Source: Dehalococcoidia bacterium (GTDB lineage: Bacteria > Chloroflexota > Dehalococcoidia > GIF9 > AB-539-J10). Taken from it: a stretch of DNA of 64,000 bases. Below the pieces are notes generated by a model. It was not told where the DNA came from, did not search any database, and saw only the letters and a program-made list of their open reading frames with translations. Every line of letters starts with the position of its first letter. Positions within the stretch are counted from its first letter, which is position 1. The stretch spans positions 23,422-87,421 of the forward strand of contig SKVJ01000039.1 in the NCBI GenBank assembly GCA_007129495.1. The letters are read 5' to 3'. The position numbers were made by a program, and so were the translations under genes. Of the stretch, positions 53,026 to 60,506 are shown one piece after another.

Positions 53026-53518
53026 CAGTTGAGGTGCCTCGGCGGTACATGACGAATAAGAGAAGCAGAGTTCCGACGACTATGGATGCGTCGGCCACAT
53101 TGAATGCCGGCCACCGAATCCCTGGCAGAATCTCGATGTCGATGAAATCCGTGACACCCCGAAATATGATGCGATCGATAAGGTTGCCGATGGCACCTCC
53201 GGCGATAAGAGCAACTGAAATAATCTCCAATATGTTAGGGGCGAAGTTATGGTGAACTATCAGGTGACGGAGGATGATCGGAATTAACGCGAGCACGACT
53301 ATGGTTGCGATAGTAGGAATGATGACATATCCCTGCCCCAGGCCGAACACGGCACCAGTATTCAGGACATGCGTGAAGAATATGGGTCCGATCACGTGTA
53401 CGGATTCGCCCAAGGCAAACGACTCTCTGATCCAGACTTTGGTAAGCTGGTCAGCCATGATCGTGCCGACTGTGATGGCGGCACCGGTGATCAAGAGGTT
53501 ACGGCGCACTGGGGACAC
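53003..53518 (-). CDS. lspA: Lipoprotein signal peptidase
   Basis: A membrane aspartic protease of about 171 residues that removes signal peptides from prolipoproteins. Four membrane helices are apparent. The catalytic Asp residues are in GGAIGNLIDRI (with GVTDFID following) and FNVADASIVVG, and NTGAVFG is the conserved loop. The frame is open far upstream, inside the dksA-like gene. I start at the GTG at 53518, just before the first helix, which overlaps the upstream stop by 20 bases; a GTG at 53509 is possible. Confidence 0.92.
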   Translation of the reverse strand: MSPVRRNLLITGAAITVGTIMADQLTKVWIRESFALGESVHVIGPIFFTHVLNTGAVFGLGQGYVIIPTIATIVVLALIPIILRHLIVHHNFAPNILEIISVALIAGGAIGNLIDRIIFRGVTDFIDIEILPGIRWPAFNVADASIVVGTLLLLFVMYRRGTSTGEQTGGA

Positions 53519-53867
53519 TCTTAGTCTGTTGCGCCTTACAGCGCATGCAGAGGCTCGCCTGCGGGCGGGCCTCCAGTCGATTGGGTTCAATGTCATTGCC
53601 ACATGATTCGCACTTGCCATACTGACCGGCATCAAACTTGGCAAGGGCACGAGTAATCTCGGCCAGACTCTCTCGAAGGCGTCGCTCCATGGCCATCCTT
53701 TTCTCGAGCTCGAAAGCCTCCGTCGCCTCCTCCTCGCGTTTACCGAATGGGCTGCCTTCTCTCATATCGCCGGCGCTGAGACCATCAGCCTTCAGCAACT
53801 CCAGTCGCTCAAGTACCTGCGTCTTGTCGTGTTCGAGTTTTGCGCGTAGTTGTTCCATAGTCGCCAT
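53499..53867 (-). CDS. DksA/TraR-family zinc-finger protein
   Basis: A 122-residue protein with an N-terminal coiled-coil (about 5-75) and a C-terminal zinc finger CESCG, then LCMRC (Cys4). The family includes DksA, which binds RNA polymerase with ppGpp, and YocK/YteA proteins of unknown role. The coiled-coil tip lacks a clear DksA-like acidic pair, so DksA function is not certain. It starts at the ATG at 53867 after GAGGG and heads the run dksA-lspA-rluD-coiled coil-gltX-etfB-etfA, with a clear promoter. Confidence 0.88.
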   Translation of the reverse strand: MATMEQLRAKLEHDKTQVLERLELLKADGLSAGDMREGSPFGKREEEATEAFELEKRMAMERRLRESLAEITRALAKFDAGQYGKCESCGNDIEPNRLEARPQASLCMRCKAQQTKSVPSAP

Positions 53868-53889
53868 GTTGGTATGCCCTCACCTTCTG

Positions 53890-53933
53890 ACCGGTTTAAC
53901 CGGTATTGTACTTAAGATATGTCTGGATACCAA
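53890..53933 (-). promoter_or_regulatory. Promoter and palindrome upstream of the dksA-like gene
   Basis: On the minus strand TTGGTA (53933-53928), a 17-base spacer and TACAAT (53910-53905). Immediately downstream, covering the expected start site, is the palindrome ACCGGTTTAACCGGT (53890-53904), made of two ACCGGT units separated by 3 bases, a likely operator. Confidence 0.65.
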
Positions 53934-54034
53934 GAGCAGTGTGAGGCATCTGCTCTGTGTGTTCCGCGAGATGCACCACACTGCTATATTGTATGCGGCC
54001 CGGGCAACACGTCAATCTGAGCTGAGTTCACGCA

Positions 54035-54074
54035 TGGAAAGCTTCCCTCACCGAGGGATGGAGCCCACTTTCCA
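54035..54074. other. Branched stem-loop of possible RNA origin
   Basis: TGGAAAG (54035-54041) pairs with CTTTCCA (54068-54074). Inside are TCCCTC/GAGGGA (54044-54049 with 54053-54058) and a short TGG/CCA hairpin (54059-54067), giving a compact three-way junction. It lies behind the dnaK-side small ORFs and about 100 bases before the dksA promoter. It could end transcription of the heat-shock operon or be a structured RNA. Confidence 0.4.
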
Positions 54075-54114
54075 ACGTCCCGTTCGCCTCGCGGCGCACC
54101 AGATTGAGGCCATA

Positions 54115-54393
54115 TTAATTCTCTTCAAACTCTGTTGGGGTGAATAGTCTTGCTGGGAGGAAACGTATGTCGTCCACTAACCGGACCGAGGCCGGCATGT
54201 GGAAAGCCGTTGGTGAGTCGATCCAATTCTGAGACCTCCACCGAGCAGAGAGTCGTGAATCGCCTTGGTGTCCTCCAGCCTGATATCTATGGTATCGGAC
54301 CTGCATCGTTTCCTCGAGGTCCCCGTCACCGGCGCCGGGAGTGAATATGCCAATGCCACCTGTATCGAGCAGATAGTAGTCTGTGAAAGTCAT
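54115..54393 (-). CDS. Doubtful ORF (92 aa) behind the dnaK operon
   Basis: A 92-codon frame starting MTFTDYYLLDTGGIGIFTPG. I recognise no family. A second minus-strand frame over the same bases (54177-54359) also reads protein-like, for example SDTIDIRLEDTKAIHDSLLGG. This suggests either a real gene with a frameshift near 54300, or chance. No convincing ribosome binding site is seen. It starts 21 bases after the 54-residue ORF and could be part of the same decayed gene. Confidence 0.35.
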   Translation of the reverse strand: MTFTDYYLLDTGGIGIFTPGAGDGDLEETMQVRYHRYQAGGHQGDSRLSARWRSQNWIDSPTAFHMPASVRLVDDIRFLPARLFTPTEFEEN

Positions 54394-54414
54394 CGAGAGA
54401 GACGTGAACTCGCT

Positions 54415-54579
54415 CTATGCAACATAGTTGCCCGATACGGTGCATCTCACTCCCGGCTCTCGTGCGAGGATTGATCGCACGTCGCTGTCGTCAGGATTGT
54501 CGACCAGCTTTCCTACCGCTAGTGCCTTGTTGCGGATACGAACAGTCGTGCGTTCAAACTCGCACAGATTTGCACTCAC
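54415..54579 (-). CDS. Small ORF (54 aa) fused directly to the dnaK stop
   Basis: The GTG start follows the dnaK TAA with no gap. The ribosome binding site GGAGGT lies in the last codons of dnaK, 4 bases before. The protein begins MSANLCEFERTTVRIRNKALA and ends at a TAG before a second frame at 54115-54393. The product is unknown. The close coupling makes translation plausible. The spot where dnaJ usually follows dnaK is taken by this small ORF. Confidence 0.55.
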   Translation of the reverse strand: MSANLCEFERTTVRIRNKALAVGKLVDNPDDSDVRSILAREPGVRCTVSGNYVA

Positions 54580-56469
54580 TTAGACCTCCCTGAATTCACC
54601 TTCCATTGTTCCCTCGTCCGGTTCACCACCAGGGGCCTCAGGCCCTTCCGGGCCGGGCTGCTGATCGCCTTGTCCATACACAGCGCCACCAGCCTTCTGA
54701 ATGCTGTCAGACAGCGTTCCCATTGCACCCTTTATGGCTGACACGTCCTGTCCCTGCAGGGCACTGCGAAGGGCCGTGGTATGGCCTTCGATCTCCTGTT
54801 TAACGTCTGCTGGAAGCTTATCGCCGTGGTCACGGAGGGTCTTCTCGGCGGTGTAGGCCAGGCTGTCTGCGGCGTTTCGGGTTTCCACCTCTTCTTTGCG
54901 CTGCATGTCCTCATCCGCGTGCCTTTCCGCCTCCTGCCGCATCTTCTCGACTTCTTCGTTGCTCAACCCACTTGAGGCTGTGATCGTAATCTTCTGCTCT
55001 TTGCCCGTACCCTTGTCGCGTGCACTCACGTTGAGGATTCCGTTGGCATCGATTTCAAATGTGACCTCAACCTGGGGCACACCACGGGGGGCTGGCAAGA
55101 TTCCGTCAAGAATGAATTTCCCGAGGGTTCGGTTATCTGCCGCCATCGGCCGCTCCCCTTGGATGACGTGAATCTCGACGCTGGACTGGTTGTCCGTTGC
55201 CGTACTGAATATCTGGCTTTTCTCGGTAGGAATGGTAGTATTCTTGGGGATGAGCGGTGTGGCAACCCCTCCAAGTGTTTCAATGCCGAGTGTCAACGGC
55301 GTCACATCGAGCAAGAGTACCTCGCCGACATCGCCCTTCAGGACTCCAGCCTGGATAGCTGCACCTAAGCCCACCGCCTCATCAGGATTGATACCCTTGA
55401 CAGGTTCCTTGCCGAAGAACTGTCGAATTACTTCCTGAACTTTTGGCATTCGAGTCTGGCCACCCACCAGAATTACGTCGTCGATCTGCGAGGCACTGAT
55501 GCCTGCATCTTTGAGCGCCTGCTTGACCGGTTCAAGCGTTCGTTCGATAAGGTCTGCGGCAAGCTGTTCAAGCTTTGCACGCGACAGCGTCATCGTAAGG
55601 TGCTTTGGTCCACTCGCGTCAGCTGTGATGAAGGGCAGGTTGATCTCTGTCTGGGCTACCGTCGAGAGTTCCTTCTTCGCTTTCTCCGCCGCGTCTTTAA
55701 TGCGCTGTAATGCCATACGATCCTGTTTCAGATCGATACCCGATTCCTTGCGGAACTCATCGCAGATCCAGTCCAGTATTCTCTGGTCGATGTCGTCACC
55801 ACCAAGGTGCGTATCACCATTGGTCGCCTTCACCTGAAATGTGCCTTCCCCTATATCAAGTATCGAGATGTCGAACGTACCTCCGCCAAGGTCGTACACC
55901 GCAATAGTCTGGTCCCCTGTCCTGTCCATGCCGTACGCAAGCGACGAGGCGGTTGGCTCGTTGATGATGCGCAGCACATTGAGTCCGGCGATCGCTCCTG
56001 CGTCCTTGGTTGCCTGCCGCTGGCTATCGTTGAAGTATGCTGGTACTGTTATGACAGCGTCCGTCACCTTCTCGCCGAGGTAAGCTTCGGCGTCAGCCTT
56101 GAGCTTCTGCAGGATCATCGCCGAAATCTCCTGGGGGCTGTAGTCCTTGCCTCCCATTACAACCTTGCAGTCGCCATTCGGCGCTTCGACGATCTTGTAG
56201 GGAAGTCGCTGCGTGTCGTACTGAACGGCCGTGTCCTGAAACTTCCGGCCGATCAGGCGTTTGATGCTAAAGACCGTGTTCTCGGGATTGACGATCGATT
56301 GGCGTTTGGCTATCTCCCCGACGAGGCGTTCGCCGTTCTTGCTGATTGCAACGACTGACGGGATGAGATTCCCACCTTCGGCGCTTTGTATTATTTTTGG
56401 CTCACCGCCTTCCATGACGGCAACCACGCTGAGGGTAGTCCCCAGGTCAATTCCGATTGCTTTCCCCAT
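54580..56469 (-). CDS. dnaK: Molecular chaperone DnaK (Hsp70)
   Basis: A 629-residue Hsp70. The ATPase domain starts [22 protein letters not shown] and has [14 protein letters not shown] and [13 protein letters not shown]. The linker is [19 protein letters not shown], followed by the substrate-binding domain and a Gly/Pro/Glu-rich tail. It folds and refolds proteins with GrpE and a J protein. It lies 18 bases after grpE, with AAGGAGGA before the ATG. Regulation by HrcA through CIRCE is implied by the operon. Confidence 0.98.
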   Translation of the reverse strand: MGKAIGIDLGTTLSVVAVMEGGEPKIIQSAEGGNLIPSVVAISKNGERLVGEIAKRQSIVNPENTVFSIKRLIGRKFQDTAVQYDTQRLPYKIVEAPNGDCKVVMGGKDYSPQEISAMILQKLKADAEAYLGEKVTDAVITVPAYFNDSQRQATKDAGAIAGLNVLRIINEPTASSLAYGMDRTGDQTIAVYDLGGGTFDISILDIGEGTFQVKATNGDTHLGGDDIDQRILDWICDEFRKESGIDLKQDRMALQRIKDAAEKAKKELSTVAQTEINLPFITADASGPKHLTMTLSRAKLEQLAADLIERTLEPVKQALKDAGISASQIDDVILVGGQTRMPKVQEVIRQFFGKEPVKGINPDEAVGLGAAIQAGVLKGDVGEVLLLDVTPLTLGIETLGGVATPLIPKNTTIPTEKSQIFSTATDNQSSVEIHVIQGERPMAADNRTLGKFILDGILPAPRGVPQVEVTFEIDANGILNVSARDKGTGKEQKITITASSGLSNEEVEKMRQEAERHADEDMQRKEEVETRNAADSLAYTAEKTLRDHGDKLPADVKQEIEGHTTALRSALQGQDVSAIKGAMGTLSDSIQKAGGAVYGQGDQQPGPEGPEAPGGEPDEGTMEGEFREV

Positions 56470-56487
56470 CGTATTCCTCCTTGCTCC

Positions 56488-57030
56488 TTATTCCTCGTAA
56501 TCAGTCGCTTCCGATGTGCCAACCACCACGTGGCTCGGACGTAGTACGCGGTCGTTCAGCGTGTAGCCCTTCTGCGCCTCTTCCAGTACAATGCCCTCTT
56601 CGCCCGGGCGCCGCATAATTGCCTGATGATATCTCGGGTCGAATGGTTGTCCAACTGCATTAATCTGTCGTAATCCTTCGCTTTCGAGGGCGGATTTCAG
56701 TTTCTGAAAGCTGAGTCTCGCGCCTTCGGCCCAGGCCGCCTTCCTCATTTCCGATGTGGGGCGAGAAAACGCACGATCGAGATCATCCAGAGCACTCATT
56801 ATCTTTGCGACAAGGGTGCTGTTCGCTATATCCATGGACTCGCGCCGCTCTTGCTGCGCTCGCCTCTTGTAGTTCTCCAGGTCTGCTTGTGCTCGCTGCC
56901 AATTGGCGAGATATGTCCTGGAGAGTTCTTCAGCCGTATGCAACTGCTCTATGAGAGCAGAGACTCTATCCTCAATTTCGGGAGATTCGTTCTCGGCGTT
57001 CCCCTCATATTGCTGTTCGTCCTGGTTCAC
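56488..57030 (-). CDS. grpE: Nucleotide exchange factor GrpE
   Basis: A 180-residue GrpE, the ADP-release factor for DnaK. An acidic N-terminus is followed by a long dimerising helix (about 25-90: AEELSRTYLANWQRAQADLENYKRRAQQE). The C-terminal beta domain has the family signature RVLRPSHVVVGTSE and FDPRYHQAIMRR. The GTG at 57030 is chosen since AAGGAG lies 6 bases upstream; a longer frame overlaps hrcA. It follows hrcA by 10 bases. Confidence 0.96.
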   Translation of the reverse strand: MNQDEQQYEGNAENESPEIEDRVSALIEQLHTAEELSRTYLANWQRAQADLENYKRRAQQERRESMDIANSTLVAKIMSALDDLDRAFSRPTSEMRKAAWAEGARLSFQKLKSALESEGLRQINAVGQPFDPRYHQAIMRRPGEEGIVLEEAQKGYTLNDRVLRPSHVVVGTSEATDYEE

Positions 57031-57040
57031 GGGCGGCTCC

Positions 57041-58060
57041 TTATTGTGGCGCGGAATCACTGAGAGATTCACTTAGTAGCAACGAAAGATAGTTGACCGA
57101 AGAGATTGCTTTGGTGTAGTCCATACGCTTAGGCCCCACAACTCCGATAACGCCACGGGAGTGTCCAGTGAGGCCGTAATTGCCAATCACAAGGCTGAGA
57201 TCCTGCAGGGCCTCATCGCGGTTCTCCTGACCTATAATCACGCGAATCCCTTGTTCCACTGACTCGGAGCCGAGTGCAGTCTCCAGCCAGTCCTCGCGTT
57301 CTATCAGTCTCAACAAAGTCAGCGTTCTCTGGCTCTTGGCGAACTCGGGCTGGCTAAGGACCAGGTGTAGGCCTTCGAGATAAGCCCTGCCCAGTTCGGG
57401 GCGGTCTTCTGCGCGCATCATGCTCGCAATCTGGGTTACGAAGTCTCGGTCCGGACCGGCCTGTGCGACTTCAGCAGCGACATCATTGCCGCTCATACCC
57501 GAGAACCTCGCGCCAAGTCTGTTCGAGAGTTCTGTAAGCTGATCCTGGGTGTGCGGCACAGGCAACGGGACGGTCTTCTGTCGCACCACAGCAGGCTCAC
57601 ACATGACGAGTATGAGAAGCGCCAGCATATCGTGCAGTGAAACGAGGTGGAGGTGTCGAAGAGTCGCTTTGGCCGCTTTGGGCTGTGTGACTAGTGCAGC
57701 ATTATGCACGAAGTGCGCCAATAGAGTCGCGATTAAGCGTAGACGCTTGTCGAGTTCGTCACCTGCATCGTGGCAGACGCCGGCAATCAGTAGCTGGTCA
57801 GCAAGCGGTAGTTGTGCGTCGCGGCCTATTGATTCGACATAGAATCGATAGGCACGGTCAGTAGGAACCGACCCAGCAGACGTATGCGGGCGAGTAACGT
57901 ATCCATCTTCCTCCAGAGCAGTCACATCGTTGCGAATTGTCGCAGCACTCACACGGACGTCAGTGAGAGAGATTGTCTTCGAGGCAACGGGTATACCAGT
58001 CGCGACGTACTCGGTCACGATGGTACGCAAAATTGCCTCTCGTCTTGCTGTAAGTTCCAT
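57041..58060 (-). CDS. hrcA: Heat-inducible transcription repressor HrcA
   Basis: A 339-residue HrcA. The N-terminal winged helix (about 1-75) contains LTARREAILRTIVTEYVATGIPVASKTIS and VSAATIRNDVTALEEDGYVTRPHTSAGSVPTDRAYRFYV. The rest is the GAF-like and insertion domains. It represses its own operon by binding CIRCE and needs GroEL for activity in well-studied bacteria. The ATG at 58060 overlaps the first half-site of the CIRCE element; a GTG at 58066 is an alternative. It heads hrcA-grpE-dnaK. Confidence 0.96.
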   Translation of the reverse strand: MELTARREAILRTIVTEYVATGIPVASKTISLTDVRVSAATIRNDVTALEEDGYVTRPHTSAGSVPTDRAYRFYVESIGRDAQLPLADQLLIAGVCHDAGDELDKRLRLIATLLAHFVHNAALVTQPKAAKATLRHLHLVSLHDMLALLILVMCEPAVVRQKTVPLPVPHTQDQLTELSNRLGARFSGMSGNDVAAEVAQAGPDRDFVTQIASMMRAEDRPELGRAYLEGLHLVLSQPEFAKSQRTLTLLRLIEREDWLETALGSESVEQGIRVIIGQENRDEALQDLSLVIGNYGLTGHSRGVIGVVGPKRMDYTKAISSVNYLSLLLSESLSDSAPQ

Positions 58061-58086
58061 TAGCACTCTACCCCGTCGGCTGCTAA
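58060..58086. promoter_or_regulatory. CIRCE operator overlapping the hrcA start
   Basis: TTAGCACTC (58060-58068), 9 bases, then GGCTGCTAA (58078-58086). The consensus is TTAGCACTC-N9-GAGTGCTAA, so the first arm is perfect and the second differs at two positions. It lies just downstream of the hrcA promoter and reaches the start codon. Confidence 0.9.
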
Positions 58087-58094
58087 TTTACGGT

Positions 58095-58123
58095 AATCTA
58101 ACACGGTGATGTACCAGTGTCAA
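58095..58123 (-). promoter_or_regulatory. Promoter of hrcA-grpE-dnaK
   Basis: On the minus strand a perfect TTGACA (58123-58118), 17 bases, TAGATT (58100-58095). Transcription should start near 58088, next to the CIRCE element, fitting repression by HrcA. Confidence 0.82.
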
Positions 58124-58146
58124 AGCAGCGTTGGCTCACGCTGCGG

Positions 58147-58175
58147 TTGACCGAACGAATGGTCGGTAGTATAGT
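58147..58175 (+). promoter_or_regulatory. Promoter of glyA giving a leaderless mRNA
   Basis: TTGACC (58147-58152), exactly 17 bases, TATAGT (58170-58175). The start of transcription should be about 58182, within 3 bases of the glyA ATG at 58185. No ribosome binding site is present. Confidence 0.75.
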
Positions 58176-58184
58176 ATCGTTTCG

Positions 58185-59444
58185 ATGAACCCGGGGGCTC
58201 AAGCCGATTCGCTTCGATCTTTCGATCCCGAACTCGCCTCATTAATCCAGCGTGAACATGAGCGGCAGTCCAGCACCATCGACTTGATTGCCTCTGAGAA
58301 TCACGTGAGCCACTCGGTTCGTGCCGCATTGGGCAGTCTGCTCACTGACAAGTATGCCGAAGGATATCCCGGCCGCCGATATTACAGCGGTTGTGGTGTG
58401 GTTGATGACATAGAAACGCTCACAGTAGATCGGGCGAAAGCAGTCTTCGGCTCTGAACACGCGAATGTTCAGCCTCACTCCGGAAGCCAGGCTAACTTCG
58501 CCGTCTATCAGGCACTCATCCCCCCCGGTTCCACGATTCTTGGCATGGACTTGAGTCATGGGGGGCACTTAACTCACGGCGCTGAGGTGAGTTTTTCCGG
58601 AAAGTTCTTCCGGTCCATGACATATGGTGTCGACCGGAAGACGCATCGAATCGATTACGATCATGTGCGTGCCCTTGCATTGCACCATCGGCCCTCTCTC
58701 ATTATTGCCGGTGCCAGTTCGTATCCGCGCATAATCGACTTCTCCATTTTCGGCGATATTGCCCGGGAAGCCGGTGCGCCTCTGATGGTGGATGTGGCAC
58801 ATATCGCAGGATTGATTGCAGGCGGCGTACATCCATCACCTGTCCCAGTTGCGGATGTCGTGACCGGTACCACCCAGAAGACCCTGCGTGGCCCACGAGG
58901 TGGCTTCATTCTGAGTAAGGCCAGCCACTCCTCCAAGATAGACTCAGCGGTGTTTCCGGGCAGCCAGGGCGGCCCACTGATGCATGTTATCGCCGCGAAG
59001 GCGGTGTGCTTCCGAGAGGCGCTGTTGCCATCCTTCTCGGAGTATGCACGGTCGATTGTAGAGAATTCACGCATTATTGCCCAACAAGTCATGGACGAAG
59101 GCCTGCGGGTCATAAGTGGAGGAACGGACAACCACCTCGTGCTCGTCGACCTCGCATCCCTTAATATCACAGGCAAAGAAGCCGAGCTGGCGCTTGAGCG
59201 CGCAGGTATTGTTGCCAACCGCAACAAGATACCCTACGACACTCGTTCTGCGATGGTGGCAGGTGGGCTCCGGGTAGGTACCGCCGCGATCACTACGAGA
59301 AATTTCGGTGTGGATGAAGTCGTCACCATCGCCCAGCTTATCTGCCAGGTCTTGCGGGATCCGTCCAGCGAGAGTTTGCGAGCGCGGGTTCAGTCCCGTG
59401 TGCGGGAAATGTGTGAACGTCATCCTATACCCGGTGCTGATTGA
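58185..59444 (+). CDS. glyA: Serine hydroxymethyltransferase
   Basis: A 419-residue PLP enzyme converting serine and tetrahydrofolate to glycine and methylene-THF. Motifs: LIASENHVS, YAEGYPGRRYYSGCGVVDDIE, and the PLP lysine in VVTGTTQKTLRGPRGGFIL. It supplies one-carbon units for purines and glycine for purine ring assembly. The promoter lies so close that the mRNA is predicted to be leaderless. It is divergent from hrcA and followed by prs. Confidence 0.97.
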   Translation: MNPGAQADSLRSFDPELASLIQREHERQSSTIDLIASENHVSHSVRAALGSLLTDKYAEGYPGRRYYSGCGVVDDIETLTVDRAKAVFGSEHANVQPHSGSQANFAVYQALIPPGSTILGMDLSHGGHLTHGAEVSFSGKFFRSMTYGVDRKTHRIDYDHVRALALHHRPSLIIAGASSYPRIIDFSIFGDIAREAGAPLMVDVAHIAGLIAGGVHPSPVPVADVVTGTTQKTLRGPRGGFILSKASHSSKIDSAVFPGSQGGPLMHVIAAKAVCFREALLPSFSEYARSIVENSRIIAQQVMDEGLRVISGGTDNHLVLVDLASLNITGKEAELALERAGIVANRNKIPYDTRSAMVAGGLRVGTAAITTRNFGVDEVVTIAQLICQVLRDPSSESLRARVQSRVREMCERHPIPGAD

Positions 59445-59538
59445 TGGCAACAATCGTGGCGTGCTGGCGCGGACAACACCGGGAAGTACGGGTGATACAA
59501 TGCTTGAGCGACTTCTTCGTGGTTGAGGTGCCTTCTAA

Positions 59539-60477
59539 ATGAACGAACTCAAGGTCTTTACGGGGAATGCTCATCCGGCCTTAGCGAAAGCTGTCTGCGA
59601 TTATCTGAGAATACCGGTCGGCAAGAGTGAGGTATTCGAATTCTCCAACGAGAACACTTTTGTGCGCATTCTGGAGAATGTCAGACAGCGGGACGTCTTC
59701 GTTATTCAACCCATCTGCAGGCCGGTTAATACGAGCATCATCGAACTGTTGATCATGCTCGATGCATTGAGGCGGGCATCTGCCGGTCGTATAACAGCAG
59801 TAGTTCCTTACTACGGCTACGGGCGTACCGATAAGAAAGATCAGCCGCGTGTCCCGATCACCGCACGGCTCGTAGCTGACTTACTGACTACCTCTGGCGC
59901 CAATCGCATTCTTACCGTTGATCTCCATGCACCGCAAATCCAGGGATTCTTCACCATACCGGTGGATGAACTCACAGCAGAAACGTTGCTGAGTCAGCAT
60001 TTCCGTAGCAAACAGCTGGAAGACCTGGTGGTAGTTGCGACTGATATCGGTATCTCCAAACGCGCAAGGGATATCGCTGCCAATCTGGGCGCATCGCTGG
60101 CTATCATTGAGAAACGACGCCTCGGTAACAGTGAAGCGGCAGAAGCTCTTAACGTAATCGGCGAAGTTGCCGGCCGTACCGCGCTGACCGTGGATGATGA
60201 GATTGACACGGCTGGCTCACTTGTTGCCGTCGTGGACACTTTGCTCGCGAAGGGAGCCCGGGAGGTGTACGCGTGTGCTACACATCCGGTTCTGTCAGGC
60301 GAGTCAATCGAAAGGATACGCTCGTGTCCTGTGAAAGAAGTCGTGGTGACTGACACCATCCCTGTCAGGGACGGAAAGGCATTGGACAAGGTTACCGTGT
60401 TGTCGATGTCCTCCCTTCTAGGTGAAGCGATCCACCGCATCCATACCGGTCTTTCAATCGGTGCGATGTTTGAGTAG
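59539..60477 (+). CDS. prs: Ribose-phosphate pyrophosphokinase
   Basis: A 312-residue PRPP synthase. Signatures are KVFTGNAHPALAKAVCDYLRIPVG, RTDKKDQPRVPITARLVADLL, TVDLHAPQIQGFF, and the PRPP-binding loop VDDEIDTAGSL. It makes PRPP from ribose 5-phosphate and ATP, the substrate for PurF, PyrE, HisG and others. It follows glyA by 94 bases. The substrate-loop residues KKDQ are RKDQ in many bacterial enzymes, a small variation. Confidence 0.95.
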   Translation: MNELKVFTGNAHPALAKAVCDYLRIPVGKSEVFEFSNENTFVRILENVRQRDVFVIQPICRPVNTSIIELLIMLDALRRASAGRITAVVPYYGYGRTDKKDQPRVPITARLVADLLTTSGANRILTVDLHAPQIQGFFTIPVDELTAETLLSQHFRSKQLEDLVVVATDIGISKRARDIAANLGASLAIIEKRRLGNSEAAEALNVIGEVAGRTALTVDDEIDTAGSLVAVVDTLLAKGAREVYACATHPVLSGESIERIRSCPVKEVVVTDTIPVRDGKALDKVTVLSMSSLLGEAIHRIHTGLSIGAMFE

Positions 60478-60506
60478 CCCGGCCAATCAGAGGTAAACTA
60501 GTTGCA

